Below, one piece after another: positions 45,701 through 57,500 of a stretch of 64,000 bases of DNA. A model generated the notes under the pieces. That model was not told the origin of the DNA and did not search any database. It was given only the letters and a program-made list of their open reading frames with translations. This DNA comes from Haliclona indistincta (taxonomy: Eukaryota > Porifera > Demospongiae > Haplosclerida > Chalinidae), in assembly GCA_964017065.1 (NCBI GenBank), contig OZ024792.1:6443754-6507753 (forward strand), read 5' to 3'. The translations under genes and the position numbers were made by a program. Numbering within the stretch: position 1 is the first letter of the stretch; each line of letters starts with the position of its first letter.

Positions 45701-48700
45701 GCTCACACCAGTGTTGGAGGAGGACCTGCAGCAACTACCTGTGTGACCACTAAACAAGATGGTGGGTCTAAATTTTAAAATGTATTATATTTTAAAGTGG
45801 TGCTTTTTCAGTTCCTAGTGGACCACCTCAAGGCTTTAATATTTCAGATACGTCTGACAGCATTACTTTCTCTTGGTCTCCTCCTCTCTTCCCACAACGT
45901 AATGGAGTCATCATTGGTTATAATGTAACCTGTACTGTTGGTGGACTTACCAGTAGTGTCAGAGTGGATGATACTAGTCTGACCTCACCCGCAGCTCCAT
46001 TCATTAGCTATTCTTGTACTGTGAGTGCTGCAACTAGTGTTGGAGTTGGTCCTGCAACACCAGTGATTAGTGGAGTCACTGATGAAGAGAGTAAGTATTC
46101 ATTGCTATACATTGTATAACACCTCTTCTCATGAGTACTGTATGTCTTCATACAGAACCTGGAACACCTCCTCGTGATTTAAACAGAGTTTCTAGTGATT
46201 CTAGGTCACTAACTCTAACATGGAAAGCACCTGTACAACCAAATGGAGTGATCACTGAGTACCAGCTCCAGTGTTCTGGTGGTGGACAAGTGTTCAACCG
46301 CACTGTGATGGAGACCACAGCCACACTGAGTGGACTCCTACCATACACCAACTACTCCTGTAGCATCACAGCTCACACCAGTGTTGGAGGAGGACCTGCA
46401 GCAACTACCAGTGTGACTACTCTACAAGATGGTAATATTTTGTAGTCATCTCTTATTGCCTGATAATCTCCAATTTTCTTAGTTCCAATGGATAGTATAA
46501 GAAACCTGACAGTCATATCTGTCTTGGGATCTAGTACTATTCTCAACATATCTTGGTTTCCTCCTGCAACACCAAATGGTGTCATCATTGACTATGAAGT
46601 CAACACATCATCACTAACATCAATTGATGTTAGAAACTTTACTGCCAGTGAAGATTTTCCAGCCAATACTAGATTTTCAAGAAATATCACTAATCTAAGT
46701 TAGTGACTGATGTTGATACTGATAATGATTTGAATCACTTCTACAGCTCCTGGAGTGCCTTACTATGTTAAGGTGACTGCTTACACTATAAAAGGAAGAG
46801 GACCATACTCTGATGAAGTGATTAATTTCACAGAAGAAGGCGGTAAATCACGTTTCCGCACTAGTACCATTGCATGTATGTAATCCTACAGTTCCATCAC
46901 AAGGTCCTGAAATTACTAACATCGTGAGACAGATAGATGGTTCTATCATAGTGATGTGGAAGCTACTCACTCTAGAGGAGGCTCGTGGGTTCATCACTGG
47001 ATACACTGTCACTGCTCAACAAGCTGACTTTGGACTAGTCTTGAGACAGACACCAAACACTGTGGGAGTGTCACCAAATGATTCAATGGCAACAATACAT
47101 GGTCTTGATCCAAAACATGCCTACACCATCACACTGTCCGCTAACACTAGTAAAGGAGAAAACTCCAGCAGCACTCTCCTTCAACCTAGTGGTGAGTCAA
47201 TGACTATCTCACTATATTAAACATTCATATTTCATTTATTACACAGAAAAACTCTTTAGTCATTTAGTTGTTAGTGGATCTGGTATTCTTGGTTTCGTGA
47301 TAGTGGCTGTTCTAATACTGATCACATGTGTATTAATGGTGTGTATTATCACAAGGTAAAGAGGAATGAAGTATGCTTTTTGATTGCTGGTTGATGAAAT
47401 TTTTCTATAGGTATAAGAGGAGGAAGATATCAGGTGTTCATCTCAAGGTTGAGCTGAGCAAGTATCGTGTGAAAGATGACAGCGATGAGACAATAGAACT
47501 AAGAATAATTCAAACAGACAATGATAATGATAATGATGGAGGTACTGTACTACCCTCACATGCACTGTAGTAGCTGATTTCTCAACTTTAGAAGACAAAA
47601 CCTCGAGGACGATTCCAGTTAAACAATTTCCAGCATATGTCAAACTATTGCACAGTGATAGAGACAGCTCATTTGAAGATCATTTCCAAGTAAGCACATT
47701 GTACTCGTTCATTTTGTAATTTGATTATATTTTTATGCAGGCAATCAATAAGCTTCCTAAAGGCTCTAGTGTGATAGCAAAGAAACAGTCTAATGTTCCG
47801 AAGAACAGATTTGAAAACATATGCTCATGTATGAGTGTCTATAGTTAATGTTAATAGCGTGTGCTTGACTCATTTACTCACACACAGATGACCACTCGTG
47901 TGTTGAGCTATCTCTGATTGATGATAAAGAAGGTACTGACTACATCAATGCATCATGGATTGATGTGAGTACTGATCTCATTATTACACTATTTTATGAT
48001 GCGATGTATTCTGCAGAATTTCAGAAAGACAAGAGCATACATTGCTTCACAAGGTAAGAAAGTATAGACATGTTTGCTGTCACTTATCTGTCTTTCGTTA
48101 TTCAGGCCCACTTGATAGCACAATTGGTGATTTCTGGAGAATGGTATGGCAGTATAATATACCTGCTGTTGTGATGCTCACTAACCTGGTGGAGAGGACT
48201 GTGGTAAGTTTTAGTACACTTAGTGTTTCGATAAAATTTCTCTTAATAGAAAAAATGTTCTTGTTACTGGCCGGAGGAGATTGATCAACCAATGGATGTT
48301 GGATATGGTATCAGTGTGACACTAGTAGAGGAACACATATTAGCTGAGTATAAGATCAAAGAGCTATTGATAACTAATGTAAGACACAATAATTACCAAT
48401 CAACTCATAATGACAGCATTCCAGACCTCAGAGGAAGACTGTAAACCACGTCGTGTATTCCACTATCACTTCACTCAATGGCCAGATCATGGAGTGCCTG
48501 CTTCAAAGCTGTGTCTCATCTCCTTCATCAAGCGAGTCCGCAAACAGCATCCTCCTGAGGGTCCACCATTAGTGGTGCACTGCAGTGCTGGTGTGGGCAG
48601 GACTGGAACATTCATCGTACTGGACACCATGCTACAGAGGATGGAAATCGAAGGAGATCTCAAGGTTTATGATTTTGTAACTCAACTGAGGAAGAGGAGG

Positions 48701-50073
48701 ACTCTCATGGTTCAGAATATGGTGAGTATATAGCTACTAAAACAGTGTCTCACATACTGTTTGTGACTACTCTATAGGCTCAGTACATATACATTCATGA
48801 TGCTCTATCAGATTACATTACATGTGGAGACACTTCATTTCCTCTCATGAATGCTCATGTTACACTGAGGGAACTCAGCAATGTCGACGAGAATGATAAA
48901 AGTGGCTTTCAGAGACAGTTTGAGTTACTTGAAGAGCTGAGTGAGCCTCCTGAAGGAGCTGATACTTCTGAAGCAACCGCTAATATGAGCAAGAATCGAT
49001 ACACTTACAATTTGCCATGTAAGTTGTGTAAACATTAAGTGTAACTATCTTAGTTACTTGAACTGTTTAGATAACAGCACTCGTGTGTGGCTAAACAGTG
49101 GTCAAACTGACTATATCAATGCCTCTCGTGTTCATGTGAGCTATCCATGCACTATAACCAGCTGCATCATGCATTATCACACATGCAGGGCTACAAACGA
49201 CGAGGAGCATTCCTAGCCACACAAGCACCAATGAAAGAGACAGTGGAGGACTTCTGGCACATGATATGGGAGACACAGAGCAAGGCTATTGTGATGCTGT
49301 GTAACCTGGAGGAGGAGGGGAAGGTAGGATGTGTGTGTGTCCATGTTACTAGCTATCATCATGTGTGGTCTACTGTAGGAGACATGTTATCAGTATTGGC
49401 CAACTAAAGCTGAAGGAACAGCAGTGTATGGTAACATGACTGTTAAACTATTGCAGGAGGCAAGTGAGCTTGATGGACTCATAGTACGTAAGCTAGAGAT
49501 CATTCAGGAAGGAGATTACATCAACGTTGCTGTGAGTGACACTATCTCTGTAGCTACAAGCTATGATTAATGATGTCATGTTCTAGAGTGCTGCTGGTAG
49601 TTTTGAGGTGACTCAATTTCACTACCAGCGCTGGCCAGAGAATATGAAACCATTTCCATCTGATGTTGTTGACTTGTTGAATTCACTCATCAAAGCTCAG
49701 GTGGCAGCTGGTAACAAACCAATTACTGTGATGTGCAAGTATGTGATACAAACACATTAAGCATCAAACATGATACTTATTGTTATACTCAAAATTATTC
49801 ATTGCAGCGATGGCGTGGGTAGGACAGGTGCCTTCATCTGCATCTACTCACAGCTGGAGAAGGTCAAAATGGAGGGAATGGGTGACATATTTCAGTTCAT
49901 CAAGGACTCTCGTCTCCAGCGCAAGGGAATGGTCAGGCACCAAGTAAGATACATCACTCAAAATTTGTCAGGTTATGTTTTTCCTAAAGGATCATTACAT
50001 CTTCTGCTATGAAGTGATTGCTGATTTCTCTGACACTATGGGGGTGTACGACAATTTCAGGAATGTCATGTGA
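39779..50073 (+). CDS. gene D: receptor-type tyrosine phosphatase, 9 Ig + 12 FN3 + TM + 2 PTP
   Basis: Thirty-nine exons, stop TGA 50071-50073. Leader MLLQLLLLSSVAVSCYA (exon 39779-39896, cleavage likely after CYA, then a Ser/Asp-rich stretch). It has the shortest Ig array and the longest FN3 array of the cluster. The fourth Ig exon is a hybrid of two domain types, evidence of a recombination that removed the intervening Ig exons. The third Ig exon measures 334 nt, one more than a whole number of codons, which would shift the frame; without that exon the model gives about 2,663 residues. Intracellular part as in C and E. Confidence 0.8.
39946..43061 (+). other. gene D ectodomain: 9 Ig-like exons (a b c d/i j k l m n)
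   Basis: Exons: 39946-40236, 40286-40534, 40584-40917, 40975-41223, 41273-41605, 41662-41970, 42017-42328, 42371-42679, 42726-43061. The fourth starts like gene B's type d (DYSDLQVGSTQNITCTVPGI) and ends like type i ([18 protein letters not shown]), with the following intron also of type i. The third has a three-residue insertion (LES region) relative to gene B, plus one unexplained extra base near 40611-40620. Confidence 0.8.
43124..47191 (+). other. gene D: expanded array of 12 FN3 domains on 13 exons
   Basis: Exons: 43124-43468, 43521-43796, 43845-44120, 44185-44451, 44504-44785, 44836-45105, 45161-45439, 45489-45761, 45812-46090, 46156-46431, 46483-46698 plus 46747-46842 (split), 46892-47191. 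After the common first domain, two types alternate: X (SGPPQ..TSRNITLSWSPPL..RNGVI) and Y (PNGVITEYQLQCSGGG..FNRTVMETT..LSGLLPYTNYSC). Order: first, X, X, Y, X, Y, X, Y, X, Y, split, membrane-proximal. Genes B and C carry only one X and one Y, so the X-Y pair was amplified here. Confidence 0.8.
47247..47689 (+). other. gene D: membrane helix and acidic juxtamembrane region
   Basis: Exons 47247-47355, 47411-47541, 47571-47689 (or from 47574, TAGTAG tandem acceptor). Almost identical to gene C: VVSGSGILGFVIVAVLILIT, RYKRRK, DNDNDNDGG, HSDRDSSFEDHF. Confidence 0.75.
47741..49018 (+). other. gene D: PTP domain 1 (catalytic)
   Basis: Exons 47741-47828, 47888-47964, 48017-48053, 48106-48203, 48250-48378, 48425-48721, 48778-49018. 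Same motifs as gene C, including FTQWPDHG and [14 protein letters not shown]; only a few substitutions. One is in CYWPEE's exon start (KKCSC coded AAAAAATGT). Confidence 0.85.
49071..50073 (+). other. gene D: PTP domain 2 (probably weak or regulatory)
   Basis: Exons 49071-49135, 49189-49323, 49379-49531, 49587-49738, 49808-49943, 49990-50073. WPEN and [12 protein letters not shown] as in gene C, with the P-loop intron (here the next exon begins CGATGG, still Asp-Gly). The donor after RHQ is CAA|GTAAGA rather than CAG|GTAAG. Confidence 0.8.
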
Positions 50074-51569
50074 TCAAAAGTGTATGACAATGGATTGTGA
50101 TTATGGACTAACCTATATATTAAACTGCTGACATGTTAACTGTTCATTAGGTGCACTAGACAGGCACAAAACAGGTACTGATAGTCTGAATGTGGACACT
50201 ATAATGCTGTAGTTATTAACTCTCACAATTATATATACTCATGTTCATGTTTCAATAGAAAACCTCAGTTCAATTTTATGTTGTTGCTATATGCTTTTAG
50301 CTAGTTAGTTATGCGCCATATTCTAGGAAGAAAAGATAAATTATAGTCTGTCTTTGGTTATACCTCGATACTATCTGTTCAAAAGTCTAGATCAAGGTGA
50401 GTGTTTGTGCACTGTGTTCTTTCTCTAGATATTTCTCTTACAGATTGATCGTACGCACACTGGAAGTCACAAAGAGGGGGCCTACATCAATGTTAGTGAT
50501 AGCCTATGTAATCATGCTGTATAAACATGCTTAACGTGGGCATTTGTTTGTTCACAGACCAGTGATAACTCACTTGTTGTGACCCAAATCCACTTCAGAC
50601 AATGACCCGAGTACATGTACTCTTTTGATGCTATCCAATATACAGATGAAGTTTCACCACAAAAGTGCCTGTTCGCAACCGTGAAGTACTCATAGCTGCA
50701 AAATTATGAGCTAGACACTGACAGGTGATGTTAATCTCATTATGAGAAGTAGAATTGAACTCAAAAGATACCAGGAGCCTGTAACAAGTTGAAAAACTTA
50801 AAGAGTTTCAACAAATCGTATTGTCATAGCGGTATTGACAGTGGAAGGTACTTTTGCTTCCTTATAAGGAAAAAGTTTATAGCTAAAATGCTCCTATTAT
50901 CGCGCTCCTTTTTCATTATGAGCTCTTGTGGGTACACAATGACTGGTTGGTCGGTGGGTTGCTTGGTGTCATGATATTCATCTGTGTGGTATTGAATAAT
51001 GAATACAGGATAAGTGAGTTAGTTAAAAATGTATTTTAGTATGAACTCCGGCTGTGTATATGATGAGGGATTAGACCATTGAAACAGAGGACATGAGATA
51101 GTTAATTTCAGTTGCACAACTCATCAGAAAGTATGTATCTAAGCTGTATGATGTTTGTCAACTGTATAATGCACATGAAGCATGTTTATACTGTCATGTG
51201 AGTGTATAGTTTGGTTGAATAACCACGCATATATAACCATGCATACATAATAAACATGCATATAATATTATAGCCATGCATGAAATAAACACAATAGAAC
51301 AATCACTGTATATGGCTGAATCAAGTACTGAAAACAATGAAGATTCATTGGATTCAAGAAAAACTGAAAGCTTTACTATAATGGTGCAAGTAAGTGTTTT
51401 GAGAATTGAACTATCTGAAGATTTCCTCATTTGAATAGTGTGTGCTATATTCAGATTTGATTTGTATACTGTTATGAGTGTTTTGTATGCTTCCAACAAC
51501 ATTTCAGTGTACTTAAGAGATGCAAGCACGTCTCGAAGCTCCAGTTGTATCTACAGTGAAAATTTCAAG
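50074..51569. other. intergenic region D-E, including a second phosphatase relic
   Basis: The first ~250 bases match the region after gene C. A PTP-domain-2 relic lies at about 50447-50620. From about 50640 to 51569 nothing was recognised except short AT-rich repeats with CATGCATA near 51230-51280; the last part must hold gene E's promoter. Confidence 0.5.
50447..50620 (+). pseudogene. relic of a gene-B-type PTP domain 2
   Basis: CGTACGCACACTGGAAGT, AAAGAGGGGGCCTACATCAA, intron remnant with GTTAGTGATAGCCTATGTAA, acceptor TTCACAG, then ACCAGTGATAACTCACTTGT and CAATGACCCGAGTAC, in which the Trp codon of the QWPE motif has become a stop (TGA). It matches gene B 26578-26745 and is more complete than the relic after gene C. 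No other exons of the domain flank it. Confidence 0.75.
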
Positions 51570-54500
51570 ATGAAGCTGCCAGACTTCTACATGATAGTAG
51601 CAGCATTAGCAGTTTTCAATTATGCTGATGGAACAACAAACATGCCTGGATCTGGAGATGGTTCAACATTTTGTCAAGAATGTAAGTTCTATAGCTATTA
51701 TGCAGAATTTTGATTCAATTGTATTTAGGTGACTTCACAAATTTCATGATTGAGCCAACTGATGGACAGATAGCATTGATTGGTGACAGTCTTTCTTTGT
51801 CCTGCAATGCTGAGTCTAACATGAACAACTGCACTTCTTGTATCACATGGAGTCATAATAACACTAATCTCACTGTCAACAACAGTATTTCTGATAACAA
51901 GCTCACACTCAACAACATTGAGTATTCTCACAATGGAAACTACTGTTGCACAGCTAATGGCTCGATAATAAGTTGTGTCAGTCTAACAGTTACTGGTATG
52001 ATTCTTGTATGTCTGTGAAGTCATGCTGTAAAAATTTCTCTTTTCCTGTAGATATTGTAATCACAGGAACATTCAGGAATCTTACTGTGGGCAGAGCAGC
52101 GACAATTACATGTGCAGTTCCTGAAATAAATTCAGATGAAGTTTCATGGAATAGTGTCTTCACTGAAGAAAACAATTTGTCAGTTCTCATGTTCCAGTCA
52201 GTGAACAGCACACTCAATGGAACTGTGTTCACATGTTCAGTGAGCTCATCAAAACTGTACAGTTCTGGAATGAAGAATATCACTGTCACCATACAAGGTA
52301 TGTTTTTAATTTACAGGTACACTTGTTTTGTTTTACTAAAATTATCTTTAATCAGATACAAGAGTGACAACAGTCTCCATTGAGCCTCAGAGTGTCACTG
52401 CTCTTGTTGGGTCATCTCCAGTGGTATTCACTTGTACTATAACTCTGAATCATGATATTGGTCCTGATCATAGTGCTCTGAATGTTGTCTGGACACAAGA
52501 TACAATGTCTGTCAAATCCAGTAATAGTCCAAACGTGGGACTACATAGTATTTTTAACATTTCAATAACTGTATCAACTCACACTCCATCCTCTCGAAAG
52601 GAGTATTGCTGTAATGCTAGTATTATTGGAACTAATACTGTATCTGATTGTGCTTTTATTGAAATACTTGGTGAGGAATTGTGTTGTTGCATGTGATGAC
52701 AATTATTTTTTTGCAATTTACAATGAAAATTTTATAGAAATTAGCATCAGTGGACAGTATAAAACAATCCAATTAGGCAGCACATCTAGTGTTACCTGCA
52801 GTGTACCACAACTAATGAACACTACTATCAAATGGATATCACATGATGGAGCAGTAGTGAGCAGCTCAGGTGTACTGATGCTGTTTGGTAACCACACCAT
52901 TGATGGAAGAATATTCAGATGTGTAGTGACATCAACACAGCTTTATTCTCCAGGAGAAAGAAATATCGCTGTTTTAATTAAAAGTAAGTTTCAAAGATAT
53001 CATGAAAAATTCATTTGTTAATTTTCATAGATACATATGTTAGCAATGTAACAGTCTCTGTGAATAATCTAATGGTACCTGTTGGGACTGACTCTAATCA
53101 AATCGACTGCTTTGTCACTCCGAGTAGTTCCATTGGTCCTAATATCAGTGCTCTGAGTATATCATGGCAGCACAACAACCAGCCAGTTGACACATCACAA
53201 GATAGAGTTCAAGTATCAGACCCATTTGGTGTACTAAGTTTTTTCTCAAATAGTCTCACACTCAGTAATATCAGTCAGCATGATAGTGGAGAGTATTGCT
53301 GCACTGCTAGTATTGCAGGGAATCAGACTAAACTAGAAGATTGTGTTGAGGTAAAGGCCACAACTAATAGTGAGTGTATTTCAGTATAATTATTAACTGA
53401 AAGATTTATTTGCCAAACTACCTACAGATGCAATTAGAATTTCTGGAAATTTAAAAAATATACAAATCGGCAGCTCCGTACAGCTATTGTGTAGAACACC
53501 AAATTTGACAAACAGTGCTATCAAGTGGTTATCTCATGATGGGTCAGTGTTGAACAGCTCAGGTGTTCTGATACTACAGTCAGTGAACTACACTATCAAT
53601 GGAACAATGATCACATGCTCAGTGAACTCACCACAACTGATAAACACCATCAATGAGACCATCACACTTACTGTACAAGGTGAGAGACATTTGATATTAC
53701 ATGCAGCATTGGTCACTCATCTCTGCAGCAACATCAGTTACTCAAGCCACTATTATCAATCCACCATCATATGTTGTTGATGGTGACCAGGATGTTGAGC
53801 TGCAGTGTACTGTCACACTGAGTAGCACCATTGGACCAGACTACAGTGCTCTCAGTATTGACTGGAGAGACAGCACTGACACTATCATCAACAACTGCTC
53901 CAGCCCCCAGCCACATGGGAACACACAGATCAGTGTCACCTTCTCTTGTAACCTGACACTAGCCACTATCTCAGCTACTAGTGCAGGACTGTACAAATGT
54001 GATGGACTTCTTGCTGAAAGCAGCCAAGACACTTTTTATAATGTCACAGTGCAAGGTACCCAGTTACAAGTTACACATTATAAATAGTTTTTGACTTCAT
54101 GCAGGTTTGCTCCAGAATGCTAGTCTCTCCACACCAGAGAATGCTGTTCTTGGACAGTCATTTGTGCTCACTTGTGAAGTTCACACTTCTCTACCAGTCA
54201 CCACTAACCTGTTCTCAGTCCAGTGGATGCACAGAGGGAGTCTGGTCACTGGTAGTGATGGGTTTGTACTAAAGCAAGGACCAGGAGCAGGTGCTTCAGT
54301 GTATGTGACTGAGTTGACTCTGAATGAGACTACTGTTGAGAGCTCAGGACTGTACTCCTGTCATTTGTCACTTATTGATAGAGAAGAACAACAAGTAACA
54401 GCTGAAGTCAACCTCACTGTAGCATGTGAGTGGATTAAGCTAAACTGTCATCAATAATATTATTGATTGTCTTTTACAGTTTCTCATATTGATGTTCACA

Positions 54501-57500
54501 CTGGACCATCCAATGGATTCCCCTCACAACCTCTACTGGGTACCAGTACTAGACTGAACTGCTCTGTCACACTCCATCCTGAGCTCAGCCAGCTCACCAT
54601 CCTCACCATCAAGTACCAGTGGTCCTCTAATGGTGTGACAAGAGGCAGTGAACAGGAACTAGTGCTACCCAACTTGAGTCCAGCTGATGCTACAACCTAC
54701 TCCTGCACAGTGACAGTCTCTTCAGCTAACCCAGGAGAACACTTGATCAGAAAAATTAATAATACATCCATGTATGATCTCAGAGCAAAAGGTGGTGTGA
54801 GCTGACTCAGTGATATTCCTACAATTGACAAGTTTTTTCTCTTCAGTTCCAGCTCCAGCTATTCATCTCTCACCTGGTGGTGGTAACAGATCAGCTTATT
54901 ATTCTGGAGAAGATCTCAATGTAACATGTGTCAGTAGTGTAGTGGGTGCAGTGTTCACTTGGAGAGCAGTTAATATCACAACACAGCAACCATTGATCAT
55001 ACCAAATACTACTGTGAGCAGTGGTAGCAATACCAGTGTACTCATTCTCAGACCAATCAGAGTCAGTGATCCTGTTCTAGTGGACTTGAATTGTACAATA
55101 AATTTTCCAAATATCACGAGCATCAGTGATAGCTTAATATCAACACTCGTCAATATTGCAGGTAAAGGGCAGACCTGGGGTAAATTTAATTTTGCATAAC
55201 ACTTTTTATTTTCCAGTTCCATCATTGAGTGTGTCAGTGTCTTCCAATGCTAGTACAGTACTGGATATCAGTGGATACAACTCCTTCACTGTACAGTGTG
55301 GAGGAACATTTAGTCCTAGCTCTCATCAATCAGGAGAATCACTTTCATTCAATTTAACCAGAAACAGTGTATCAGTCACTGATGGGCTTTCAACTAGTCC
55401 AATGATGGCAACAGGAGATACAGTCTCTCAGAGCAGCTCAGTACAGCAGACTGCATCCTCAGGTCCACCCACACTAGTCTACAACTGCACTGTTGAGTTT
55501 AGCATCAGTGGATCACTCATTACTACTGCCAGTAACATAACACAGGTCATTGTGAAGGGTGAGCTAGCCTTGTATACCATTGGCCCACATGCATCTTTCC
55601 TCTCAACCTACCTGGAACAGGTCCCTCACTACCAGCAGCTCCAGTAGTAGTGGCATCAGGGACTACACCAACATCTGCTGTGATACAATGGAGTGTTCCT
55701 GTAGTGACCTACTCTCCTGAACAATACACTGTCTACTACACTACCAACAGCAGTGGCTGTCCTACCAACTCAGATGAGGGCTACAACAAGAGTGTGACTG
55801 TTTATGGTCTCAACCACACTGACTTCTTCACCATAAGAGACCAGCAGTACAATGTGACACTGAACAATCTTCATCCTGACACAGTGTACTGCTATAAAGT
55901 AGTGACTACTAACATTCAGGGAAGGAATGAGTCAATAATGAGAATGTTTGTGACTACTGAGAGTGGTATGTTGAATACTGCATGTAATTTTACATACTAA
56001 TATTATTTGTACTTATGCAGCTCCTAGTGGACCTCCTCAGAACTTCACTATCTCAACCACTTCCAGTAACATCATTCTCTCCTGGTCTCCTCCTCTTCCC
56101 TCACAGCGTAATGGTGTCATCATCAACTATCTCGTCAACTGCACTATTGGTAGTGTGGAAAGTAGTAACAATGTTTCTGAAACAAGTCTAGTGAAACATA
56201 TTGATCCATTTACTAACTACACATGTTCTGTGAGTGCAGCAACAATGGCAGGAATAGGCCCGCCAGCAACAGTTAGTGGAACCTCTGATGAAGATGGTGA
56301 GTACATCATGAAGATAGTGAATTCAATAACCAAGTCTATGTGTTAATGTTTTGTAGTTCCAATCGAAGGTCCAGCAATGGTAAATGCTGACAGAATATCT
56401 GGTGATAAGGTCAATGTTAGTTGGGAACCTCTCAGTCTTGAGAAGGCTCGTGGATTTGTTACTAGGTACACTGTTACTGTTGAACCTGAGTTCAAATTTC
56501 AACTGAATCAACGACAAGAGCCAGGGACCGTAGTTCCTGGCGATAGAAGCTGGGTGGTACTTGATAATATAGACCGAAATTTAGCCTACTCTATATTCAT
56601 CGCCGCATATACTTCAGCTGGTAAGGGCCCGAGTGTGAAAATAACTCTTGCTCAGGATGGTGAGTTAAAAAGCACGCCGAGAATGCATTAAAATGATCTT
56701 TTCTCAGGAAACCTGTACTCCATATTACTGGTACTTGGATTACTTACTATAGCACTGCTTGTTCTTGGAATTTTCATAATAATTGTCATTCTATCAATGA
56801 TCACTTATTGCAGGTAAATGACATTTGTCAACATGTTCACAATCATTGTATCGTTGTCTTTATAACAGAAGAAGACAGAGTTCTAAAGATGTTAGATTGT
56901 CGAAAGTTCATTTCAAAGTAGAACCAGGCAACTTCCAAGTGATAAATGATGACATAGAAAGGATTGAGATGAAAACTTTGAAAGATCCGGCGGAAGACAA
57001 GAGTATCAAGTTAACTGCAGAAAGTGAATTTTCAGGAGCTGTCTTTCAAGAAAAGTTTCCTGCATATGTCAAACTTATGCATCAGGACAGAGATAGTTTA
57101 TTCGAAGAGCACTTTCAAGTGAGGACTACATTTTTGCATTGTTTTAACTCTCTGTGTAGTCCATCGCCAGGATACCAAAAGGATCATGTACCATTGCTAA
57201 GAAGCAGTCGAATACCCCAAAGAACAGATTTGAGAATATTTGCTCATGTATGCATCTGTATGCTCGCTATATAGTAACATTGTCTTATGTGTGTGTCTCA
57301 TAGATGATCACTCGTGTGTTGAGCTATCTCTGATTGATGATAAAGAAGGTACTGACTACATCAATGCATCATGGATTGATGTGAGTATTATGAGTCACAC
57401 TATAGCATTGATTCCTCATATCTGTATACTGCAGAATTTCAGAAAGACAAGAGCATATATTGCTTCACAAGGTAAGAAATGCATGTTTGCTTGAATCATA

